Positions 1 to 5,322 of a stretch of 10,240 bases of DNA are shown one piece after another (the stretch's first letter is position 1; each line of letters begins with the position of its first letter). Under the pieces are notes generated by a model that was given only the letters and a program-made list of their open reading frames with translations, ran no database searches and was not told the DNA's origin. The position numbers and the translations under genes are program-made. The stretch comes from Actinobacteria bacterium UBA5976 (lineage in GTDB: Bacteria; Actinomycetota; Actinomycetes; S36-B12; UBA5976): assembly GCA_002430405.1 (NCBI GenBank), contig DJBM01000092.1:1-10240 (forward strand). The letters run 5' to 3'.

Positions 1-501
1 TGGTGTGGTGTTCTGTATCTGTGCTGTGCTGTGCTGTATGTCTGTTGAATTCAACACGCTAACAGGTGCTTTTATCTGATTTCCGTACCAGGGCAACGTG
101 TACTTTGGCACGCCATATTCAGTTTTCTTTCCAGTGTCAGACATGAGCCCAACTTGCAATAACACTTTTTTACATTTGCTAACAGTTGCGGGTTCAAGGT
201 CTAGGTCAGTAGCACATGCTTGATTAGATGCATTTGTTGTGCCTAGTTTCGCGTTGTAATGAGCCGCGAAATATACGAGCACGGCATGACAAGCCCACAC
301 CCCGCCACTACCCTTAACCGATTTGGTCGCCTGGGTAGTGAGCAATTCTTTTGGATATTCACCCCAGGCAACTTGCACACCTGGGTCTGATAAATATCTA
401 GGGAGATTTTTTGTCGGTGTGTTTGGGTATTCTTTAATTGCGTTACCCAACGTTTGGCGGTCAGGTGTTTGAGCCTGGCCGCTTTGTTGTTTGTCAGACA
501 T
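1..501 (-). CDS. winged-helix DNA-binding protein, C-terminus off the window edge
   Basis: An open frame of 167 codons runs from an ATG at 501-499 to base 1 without a stop, so the protein is longer than what is seen. The start lies only 2 bases after the stop of the excisionase-type gene, so the two are probably co-transcribed and perhaps translationally coupled. Residues about 95-121 look like a helix-turn-helix and its following helix (ACATDLDLEPATVSKCKKVL, then LLQVGLM), with a basic beta-wing-like stretch after it (GKKTEYGVPKY). Residues 68-84 form a hydrophobic helix ahead of it. Such domains occur in plasmid and phage replication initiators, primase-associated proteins and MarR/GntR-like regulators. 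Its place after int and xis suggests a replication or control protein of the element. Family membership is not certain. The last visible residues are rich in Gln, Thr and Ser and come from a short GTGCT tandem repeat. Confidence 0.72.
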   Translation of the reverse strand, partial: MSDKQQSGQAQTPDRQTLGNAIKEYPNTPTKNLPRYLSDPGVQVAWGEYPKELLTTQATKSVKGSGGVWACHAVLVYFAAHYNAKLGTTNASNQACATDLDLEPATVSKCKKVLLQVGLMSDTGKKTEYGVPKYTLPWYGNQIKAPVSVLNSTDIQHSTAQIQNTTP

Positions 502-503
502 AG

Positions 504-707
504 TTACACCGCCCGACGTGTGTTAGCGGTTAGCCACTGGTCAAGTGTTGCGCGGTCAATGCGCACATGTTTGCCCACTTTGATTATTTCGATACGTCTT
601 TCAGCTGCCAGGCGTCGCATCATGCGCTCACTGGTGTTTGTGTATTCGCCCGCTTGTTTGCAGGTCATTAACTTAGGCCAGGTGGCCATGTTTTCGGTGT
701 TGCTCAT
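504..707 (-). CDS. excisionase-type helix-turn-helix protein (Xis/AlpA-like)
   Basis: This 67-residue protein is almost entirely one HTH_17-type (MerR-like winged helix) domain. The pattern is LMTCKQAGEYTNTSERMMRR, then LAAERRIEIIKVGKHVRIDR, then an acidic-aromatic helix with DQWL. The order is recognition helix, KVGKHVRI wing, and a closing helix starting D..LDQWL, as in excisionases and AlpA-like factors. These small proteins bend attachment-site DNA and direct integrases towards excision, and some also regulate transcription. The ATG at 707-705 is preceded by AAGGA with a 9-base spacer, which supports the start, although a second Met lies at codon 7. The gene sits between the 175-residue unknown gene (83-bp gap) and the winged-helix gene (2-bp gap). 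Its ribosome-binding site falls in the 3' arm of a perfect hairpin at 718-733. Confidence 0.85.
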   Translation of the reverse strand: MSNTENMATWPKLMTCKQAGEYTNTSERMMRRLAAERRIEIIKVGKHVRIDRATLDQWLTANTRRAV

Positions 708-717
708 TGAATGTAAT

Positions 718-733
718 CCTTAAAAAGTTAAGG
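718..733 (-). promoter_or_regulatory. hairpin covering the ribosome-binding site of the excisionase-type gene
   Basis: On the minus strand the leader reads CCTTAA, CTTT, TTAAGG, a perfect 6-bp stem with a 4-base loop. The second arm contains the AAGG of the Shine-Dalgarno sequence for the ATG at 707. In RNA this would partly hide the ribosome-binding site and limit translation of the excisionase-type protein. The stem is AT-rich, so the effect may be modest or temperature-sensitive. The pairing is seen directly; the control role is inference. Confidence 0.4.
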
Positions 734-790
734 GTCACATCTACGGATTTACGCAGTATTGCGCACAGGTAACTGCCAGGCCGTCACTGA

Positions 791-1318
791 TTAGGCACGG
801 GTCAGTAATCCTGCGACGTGACCCAGGTTTATGCACCTGTGATTTGTCGCAGAATTTTTAGGTGGGTCAATGCCCGACACTGTGCCAGTTATGTGCACAG
901 ACTTTTTTCGTTTGGGTGATGTAAATCCGATTTGGTTTATTGCTGAATTGCGTTTGGTTGCCTTGATTGCTTTCAACACAAACACAAATAAGGCACGGCC
1001 GACCGTGTTCAAGTCGCTTAGTATCTGCTCTGCTCGCAATTTATCAACTGCGGTTAGTGGCTCTTTGCGCTTTAACTTTGCATGAGTTAGCGACACAAAA
1101 CTTTCGGCCGCTTTAACTCTTGCCTGAAACTTGCGCAAGGGTTTGCCAATGGTTTGGTATGTGGTGATTTTCAGCTGCTCGTCACTGGTGCGGGTCACTT
1201 GTTCCCAGGTTCGCTTGTTGTTGTGATTATCTACCGCTTTGGCGACTTGATTAAAGGCAACTAACGCGCCCATTTGTTGGCGCACGGCATCAACAGTTTG
1301 TAGTTCGCGTTTACCCAT
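791..1318 (-). CDS. unrecognised basic 175-residue protein of the mobile element
   Basis: I do not recognise a family. The protein is hydrophilic, strongly Lys/Arg-rich and without a signal peptide or clear membrane segment. It is mostly predicted-helical in its first 130 residues (for example QMGALVAFNQVAKAVDNHNN and ADKLRAEQ-like stretches near residues 90-105). Its C-terminal 45 residues look less ordered and contain SPKRKKS, a nucleic-acid-binding-like basic patch. It starts at the ATG at 1318-1316, with only a weak AGG about 10 bases upstream. It lies 42 bp after the integrase stop, with one copy of the 22-bp direct repeat in between, and 83 bp before the excisionase-type gene. Position and charge suggest a DNA- or RNA-associated accessory protein of the element, but no function can be assigned. 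Confidence 0.7.
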   Translation of the reverse strand: MGKRELQTVDAVRQQMGALVAFNQVAKAVDNHNNKRTWEQVTRTSDEQLKITTYQTIGKPLRKFQARVKAAESFVSLTHAKLKRKEPLTAVDKLRAEQILSDLNTVGRALFVFVLKAIKATKRNSAINQIGFTSPKRKKSVHITGTVSGIDPPKNSATNHRCINLGHVAGLLTRA

Positions 1319-1340
1319 AGCAAAAACCTAGTAACAGGCA

Positions 1341-1362
1341 CTGACAGTTTTTAGCGGTCATT
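1341..1362. repeat. 22-bp direct repeat, copy A (upstream of the 175-residue gene)
   Basis: This copy is identical to 2560-2581, in the same orientation. It begins CTGACAGTTTT and ends AGCGGTCATT. It overlaps the last two stop-codon bases of the integrase and ends 23 bases upstream of the next gene's start. Together the copies lie just outside the two ends of the integrase gene, and each precedes the start of a minus-strand gene. Candidate roles are integrase or excisionase arm-binding sites or a shared operator/promoter element. Confidence 0.85.
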
Positions 1363-2497
1363 ACGATACCCGCGACTTAATCGGCACAACGTTGTCTATC
1401 TGCTCTGCCAGTTTGCCCATGCGCTCTGCGATTTCACGGTCACCGCGGTCAGTACCGTGCATGTAAATAGCCGTTGCCTGTAATGACGATTGACCCAGGC
1501 GGTCACGCACCTGCACATCAGTTGCGCCCAATTCACGCGCCAGGGTTGCATGTGTCCCACGCAAGTCGTGTGCCGTCAGCTGCTCGCAACCAATTACGCG
1601 CAAGGCGGTGCGGATTGCATCAGACCCCGCACACACCGCAGGGTTGCCCAATGATGTGGCAAAAATCAAACTGTCATTACCTGGTTCGACAAATTCATTT
1701 AAGTGACTTTGCAGAATTGGCACAACGTACTGCGGTAATGCAACAGTGCGCACACCTGCATCAGTCTTAGGTGTATCCCAGTTGAACCCACCGCCCGACC
1801 TGTTGGCCTTTACGCGCCTGGACACACTTACGTTTGGGTAATCGCTATCTAGTTGCAGGTCACTGCGACGTAATGCTGTGGTTTCGCCAATTCTCAGACC
1901 TGACCAAACAAGCATGTGAACCAGTGCCTTGTAACGCGGTGCGATTGCATTGGTTAGTTCAATGACTTGCTCAACCGTTAAGGTCTTACGCTTTGCAGGT
2001 CGCACCCGACTAGCACCTTTAATTTGGCAGGGGTTTGACCTAAGTATTTGATTTTCAACGGCGGTATTACACACGGCACTAATGACGCGGTATGTGTAAG
2101 CAATTGACGATTTACCCGCACCCGTCTGAATTCGATTTGTTTGCCAGGCTCGCACCTTTTCAGTGGTTAGATCTACCAGGCGAACCGAACCAATGAATGG
2201 CGACACATGAACCCGCCACTGTGCCAGGTAGTCGTCACGGGTTGCGGTCTTTAGTTGCCTTTGCTCAATCCATGCCAGGCCGTATTCATCTAAAGTTTCG
2301 GTGACCTTGCGCATGTCGCGCCATGTGCCCTGCTCAATAGATACGCGCTCATTTGATAGCCACAGTTTGGCGTCGGTCTTATTGCTGAATGTCACCTGCG
2401 CACTGCGTCGCTCACCTGTTATTGGGTGTGTGTATCTTGCGCGGTAGTTGCCAGATTTCAGCTGCTCAATAGTTCCAAAATCAGTTCGTCGTGCCAT
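1361..2497 (-). CDS. int: tyrosine recombinase (phage/ICE-type integrase)
   Basis: This 378-residue site-specific recombinase has the usual length and layout. Residues 1-62 form an arm-type DNA-binding domain (GNYRARYTHPITGERRSAQV). Residues about 66-160 form a SAM-like core-binding domain (TLDEYGLAWIEQRQLK). The catalytic domain runs from about 172 to the end. Visible catalytic residues are R202 in SGLRIGE, K244 in DTPKTDAG, H310 and R313 in HDLRGTHA, and the nucleophile Y345 in AIYMHG. The position usually held by the second His (LGHSS) is Gln336 here (LGQSS). The ATG at 2497-2495 has AAAGGG 7 bases upstream. The tRNA-Lys fragment about 195 bp upstream of the start is the likely attachment site. 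It would catalyse integration into the 3' end of that tRNA gene, and excision with the nearby excisionase-type protein. Confidence 0.96.
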   Translation of the reverse strand: MARRTDFGTIEQLKSGNYRARYTHPITGERRSAQVTFSNKTDAKLWLSNERVSIEQGTWRDMRKVTETLDEYGLAWIEQRQLKTATRDDYLAQWRVHVSPFIGSVRLVDLTTEKVRAWQTNRIQTGAGKSSIAYTYRVISAVCNTAVENQILRSNPCQIKGASRVRPAKRKTLTVEQVIELTNAIAPRYKALVHMLVWSGLRIGETTALRRSDLQLDSDYPNVSVSRRVKANRSGGGFNWDTPKTDAGVRTVALPQYVVPILQSHLNEFVEPGNDSLIFATSLGNPAVCAGSDAIRTALRVIGCEQLTAHDLRGTHATLARELGATDVQVRDRLGQSSLQATAIYMHGTDRGDREIAERMGKLAEQIDNVVPIKSRVS

Positions 2498-2691
2498 GTC
2501 GTTACCCTTTGTTTACAGTGCGGTGTTTGAGTGCACTAGTTCCAGTGTTGCGTCAGGGTCTGACAGTTTTTAGCGGTCATTTGTGGATTACTCTGCCCAA
2601 GTTGTGCCCACGCCACTGCATACCTGACGGCGCACTACTAACAAAATCTAATAAACAAAAGGCTGTTTTCAATTGGCAACCGCTTTGCCCC
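2498..2691. other. intergenic segment between integrase start and attachment site
   Basis: No convincing gene is present. The segment holds the integrase ribosome-binding site, the second 22-bp repeat (2560-2581), a small palindrome GTCAG-ggt-CTGAC (2552-2564) overlapping that repeat, and a 5-bp hairpin GGCAA/TTGCC (2675-2689) just before the tRNA fragment. It probably carries the integrase promoter and the arm-type sites of the recombination complex. No clear -35/-10 pair was found. Confidence 0.5.
2560..2581. repeat. 22-bp direct repeat, copy B (upstream of the integrase)
   Basis: This is a perfect copy of 1341-1362, lying 62 bases upstream of the integrase start and about 110 bases from the tRNA fragment. 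Its first bases form one arm of the palindrome GTCAG-ggt-CTGAC at 2552-2564. The other copy lacks that palindrome, so the repeat and not the palindrome is the conserved unit. Confidence 0.85.
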
Positions 2692-2743
2692 GCTAACTCT
2701 TAATCAGCGGGTTGGGGGTTCAAGTCCCTCGCGGTGTACTCCA
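2692..2743 (+). other. attachment site: 3' fragment of tRNA-Lys(CTT)
   Basis: The fragment reads as anticodon arm, variable region, T arm and 3' acceptor strand of tRNA-Lys. The anticodon loop is CTCTTAA with CTT at 2699-2701. The T arm is GGGGG-TTCAAGT-CCCTC at 2714-2730, followed by GCGGTGTA and CTCCA. No pairing acceptor strand or D arm precedes it, so it is not a complete tRNA. The 5' anticodon strand is GCTAA against TCAGC, giving an A-C mismatch where a functional gene should have GCTGA. This suggests that the recombination crossover lies at or just after about 2696. By the usual rule, this is the displaced chromosomal 3' end and the restored tRNA lies at the far left end of the element. 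Confidence 0.82.
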
Positions 2744-2801
2744 CAAGGATGAGCAATTCCCATTTATTCGACAGATCGCAGTAATTTAGGGGCTTGAACC
2801 C
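2716..2801. repeat. 14-base inverted repeat joining the tRNA T arm to the chromosomal flank
   Basis: Bases 2716-2729 (within the tRNA T arm, GGGTTCAAGTCCCT) pair with 2788-2801 (AGGGGCTTGAACCC). Thirteen pairs are Watson-Crick and one is G-T, with 58 bases between the arms. The right arm, read on the minus strand, itself looks like a tRNA T loop (GGGTTCAAGCCCC), but no complete tRNA surrounds it. It may be a decayed tRNA remnant or a chance match. A second small stem, TAGGGG/CCCCTA (2787-2819), competes with it. Confidence 0.45.
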
Positions 2802-2807
2802 AAATCT

Positions 2808-2836
2808 TTGACTCCCCTAGCACCGACTGACATACT
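2808..2836 (+). promoter_or_regulatory. sigma-70-type promoter for the trehalose gene
   Basis: The -35 element TTGACT (2808-2813, 5 of 6 to consensus) and the -10 element CATACT (2831-2836, 4 of 6) are separated by exactly 17 bases. Transcription would start near 2843 and leave a leader of about 85 bases before the ATG at 2929. It lies outside the element, so the trehalose gene has its own promoter on the chromosomal side. No experimental evidence is available. Confidence 0.5.
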
Positions 2837-2908
2837 CAATAAGAGACCAATGGCTGCAACGTTAAAGCCTAAATTATGAACCGTAAGGTACTAAAAGTCC
2901 GCGGTTCA

Positions 2909-2930
2909 ATGACCAAAGGAACTCGGTCAT
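2909..2930 (+). promoter_or_regulatory. hairpin enclosing the ribosome-binding site and start codon of the trehalose gene
   Basis: ATGACC (2909-2914) and GGTCAT (2925-2930) are perfectly complementary and leave a 10-base loop that contains the Shine-Dalgarno AAAGGA. The first two bases of the ATG at 2929 are in the stem. The ribosome site is therefore shown in the loop while the start codon is paired, which could tune initiation. The geometry is seen directly; regulation is inference. Confidence 0.4.
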
Positions 2931-5133
2931 GCCGATGGAAACTTTGAATTCTGAACAACTAATCGTCGTCGCCAATAGGCTCCCACTCGAGCCCATATAC
3001 GCAGATGAAGACCAGAACTCCAGCCCCGTGTCGTGGCGTCTTGCTCCTGGTGGACTCGTCAGTGCCCTTGAATCAATTCTTCGTACTCGACCTTCGATCT
3101 GGGTGGGTGCCGGAGACGAGGTGCCTGAAATGGACCTCGGCGAGATGCGGCTCGAGGCGGTGAGTCTGGATCCGCATGATTCCCACGGTTACTATGAGGG
3201 GTTTTCCAACACAGCCATTTGGCCGCTTTACCACAGTTCTGTGGTGAATCCCGAATTCCATCGCAATCACTTCGCGGCCTATAAGCGAGTGAACCAAGCC
3301 TTTGCTGATCGCGTGATTTCAATTGCCGAAGTGGGTGCGACCATTTGGGTGCACGACTATCAATTGCAACTCCTGCCACAACTGCTTCGAGAGCGACGCC
3401 CAGACCTTGTCATCGGTTTTTTCTTACACATTCCGTTTCCGCCGAGTGAGCTGTTCGCTCAATTACCTTGGCGGCATAGCATCCTCCAAGGTTTGCTCGG
3501 TGCAGACCTCATCGGGTTCCAAACCCATGGTGATGCAACCAATTTCAGGGATTCAACTCAGCGCCTCCTCGGACCCAACATTGATGTAGGCAGGGTAATA
3601 CTCAGCGATCGCCATGCTGAGATAGGTGTGTTCCCGGTCGGTATCGACGCAGCGGGCTTCGCTGAGATAGCGGCAGATCCCGCAGTGCGAGAACGGGCAA
3701 TAGCGCTTCGCACCGAACTGGGTGATCCCAAAACTCTGCTACTTGGTGTTGATCGACTTGATTACACGAAGGGGATCGACATCCGACTTAAGGCCTTCGC
3801 TGAGGTACTTGAGTCAGGTCAACTAGATCCCACTGAGACAGTCTTCGTCCAAGTTGCCGTGCCCTCTCGGGAAGAACTTTCGGAGTACCAGAACATCAGA
3901 GACGAGATCGAGCTCCTAGTTGGACGCTTCAATGGATCACTGTCAAGTCTTGGCGCCACCCCAATCCACTACCTGCGTCGAGGTTTGGAGCGTGAGGAAT
4001 TGGTTGCGCTTTACCTTGCCGCGGACGTGATGCTCGTGACCCCGCTCCGGGATGGAATGAATCTTGTCTGCAAGGAGTATGTCGCCTCGCGCAATGACGA
4101 CTCTGGGGCTCTGATCCTAAGTGAGTTCACCGGCGCTGCCGCTCAACTCACTGATGCGTGGCTTGTCAATCCATTCGACACCCTTGGCCTCGAGGAGGCC
4201 ATATGTGATGTCGTGCTTACAGATGACGAGGAACGTAGAAATCGCATGCACAGGATGCGAAAGGTAGTATTCAACTCTGATTCGAGTACATGGGCCAATG
4301 ATTTCTTAGGAACCCTGCACTCGATTGCAGTGAGTGCCGATGAAGCACCCGAGCCAAAGCTAGTTAATCTCGATGAGTCTTGCCTAAACCTGCTGGCAGC
4401 AACGCCCCACCTTCTTGTCTGCTGTGACTATGACGGCACCCTTGCTCCAATCGTTGATGACCCATCGCAGGCACATCCACTAAAAAGTGCTGTAGACGCA
4501 CTTCGAGGGCTGTCGCTGCTCCCATCAACCACAGTCGCTGTTGTATCTGGGCGGGCACTTAGTGATGTAAAAGCACTCGCGCGGCTGCCTAGTGCAGTAC
4601 AACTAGTGGGGAGCCACGGTGCTGAAATCGACCATGAGTTCGCACCCAACTTGCAACAGCGCAGACTCTTGGACCAGTGCATTGCTGCAAGTACTGACCT
4701 GAGTGCAGACGTTGGTGGCGCCCATATCGAGATTAAGCCTGGCAGCGTTGCCATTCATGTGCGTCGCTGCACGCCCGCGGACGGCAAGGACCTAATTGAA
4801 CGCATTGTTATGGGCCCCGGACAGTTCCCGGGGATTGTCGTGCAACATGGTAAGAAAGTAATTGAGCTCAGCGTTGTACAGGCTCAAAAGTCAGACGCCG
4901 TTGCCGCAATCAGGCATCGAGTAGGTGCCAGCATGACCTTGTTCATTGGCGATGACGTCACGGACGAGTCGGTATTCACATCACTCAGCGATCCCGATGT
5001 CGGAGTTAAGGTCGGTGATGGGCCTACTGCTGCGCCCTGGCGAGTTAATGCGCCGCAGGATGTTGCCGATCTGCTCATCGAACTGTCCAAGCAGCGTGAG
5101 CGCTGGTTTCTTAGTGGCCACACTAACCAATGA
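2929..5133 (+). CDS. otsAB: fused trehalose-6-phosphate synthase/phosphatase
   Basis: A single 734-residue chain carries both steps of trehalose synthesis. Residues about 10-465 are a GT20 trehalose-6-phosphate synthase that joins UDP-glucose and glucose-6-phosphate. It shows ANRLP (15-19), PGGLVSAL (40-47), WPLYH (98-102), VHDYQL (141-146), FFLHIPFPP (164-172), GVDRLDYTKGI (273-283, with R276 and K281 equivalent to the nucleotide-sugar-binding pair) and LRDGMNLVCKEY (373-384). Residues about 490-720 are a HAD-type trehalose-phosphatase with motif I DYDGT (500-504, nucleophile D500), motif II VSGR (539-542), GSHGAEI (561-567), and GDDVTDE (674-680) binding magnesium. No phosphatase key residue appears lost. 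The ATG has AAAGGA 8 bases upstream. The product is the compatible solute trehalose, in the cytoplasm. Sampled sequence lines are clearly richer in G and C than the genes downstream. Reading as separate OtsA plus OtsB is excluded, because there is no stop or internal start at the junction. Confidence 0.96.
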   Translation: MPMETLNSEQLIVVANRLPLEPIYADEDQNSSPVSWRLAPGGLVSALESILRTRPSIWVGAGDEVPEMDLGEMRLEAVSLDPHDSHGYYEGFSNTAIWPLYHSSVVNPEFHRNHFAAYKRVNQAFADRVISIAEVGATIWVHDYQLQLLPQLLRERRPDLVIGFFLHIPFPPSELFAQLPWRHSILQGLLGADLIGFQTHGDATNFRDSTQRLLGPNIDVGRVILSDRHAEIGVFPVGIDAAGFAEIAADPAVRERAIALRTELGDPKTLLLGVDRLDYTKGIDIRLKAFAEVLESGQLDPTETVFVQVAVPSREELSEYQNIRDEIELLVGRFNGSLSSLGATPIHYLRRGLEREELVALYLAADVMLVTPLRDGMNLVCKEYVASRNDDSGALILSEFTGAAAQLTDAWLVNPFDTLGLEEAICDVVLTDDEERRNRMHRMRKVVFNSDSSTWANDFLGTLHSIAVSADEAPEPKLVNLDESCLNLLAATPHLLVCCDYDGTLAPIVDDPSQAHPLKSAVDALRGLSLLPSTTVAVVSGRALSDVKALARLPSAVQLVGSHGAEIDHEFAPNLQQRRLLDQCIAASTDLSADVGGAHIEIKPGSVAIHVRRCTPADGKDLIERIVMGPGQFPGIVVQHGKKVIELSVVQAQKSDAVAAIRHRVGASMTLFIGDDVTDESVFTSLSDPDVGVKVGDGPTAAPWRVNAPQDVADLLIELSKQRERWFLSGHTNQ

Positions 5134-5221
5134 GTCGTCGAACACAAAAACCAAGTTTTACTGCGCGTTTGAGTTACACGTTTCAAATGAGATTCGATTG
5201 ACCCATCCTGCATTACGCACA

Positions 5222-5253
5222 AGTGACTTGACTCGAGTACCACTCAAGTCACT
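5222..5253. repeat. perfect 10-bp inverted repeat between the trehalose and transporter genes
   Basis: AGTGACTTGA (5222-5231) and TCAAGTCACT (5244-5253) are exact reverse complements with a 12-base loop. It lies about 90 bases after the trehalose stop and 69 bases before the transporter start. No T-run follows on either strand, so a classical intrinsic terminator is not supported. It could be an operator for a dimeric regulator or an RNA hairpin stabilising the upstream transcript. Confidence 0.6.
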
Positions 5254-5308
5254 CGCCTTTCGCGCGGCAAGATTACACGACTCGCATTTCCCAAGTGGAT
5301 TCAATTAC

Positions 5309-5313
5309 GAGGG
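5309..5313 (+). promoter_or_regulatory. ribosome-binding site that picks the SulP start
   Basis: GAGGG lies only 3 bases before the ATG at 5317 but 9 bases before the in-frame ATG at 5323. The second spacing is normal and the first is too short, so 5323 is the preferred start. Confidence 0.6.
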
Positions 5314-5322
5314 ACTATGCTC

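Larger units (their letters stand above)
1..2743. mobile_element. right end of a tRNA-Lys-targeting integrative element
   Basis: Four consecutive minus-strand genes (integrase, unknown protein, excisionase-type protein, winged-helix protein) end at a 3' tRNA-Lys fragment about 195 bp outside the integrase start. Integrase next to a broken tRNA end is the usual layout of actinobacterial integrative plasmids, phage remnants and genomic islands. The left end, and the intact tRNA predicted there, are outside the window. No capsid, terminase, relaxase or FtsK/TraB-type transfer gene is visible, so phage, conjugative element and satellite cannot be told apart. CCWGG sites are several-fold denser here than to the right of 2743. 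Confidence 0.8.

Noticed and set aside
870..1085. Plus-strand open frame of 71 codons
   Set aside because: It lies opposite the 175-residue gene, has no ribosome site and no recognisable domain.
2661..2743. Complete tRNA-Lys gene
   Set aside because: The 5' side has some D-loop-like letters (CAATTGG) but no acceptor strand pairing with GCGGTGT and no D stem. Only the 3' part is a tRNA.
4884..5243. Minus-strand open frame overlapping the end of the trehalose gene
   Set aside because: It lies antisense to the conserved phosphatase motifs, with low-complexity Ser/Thr composition and no domain.
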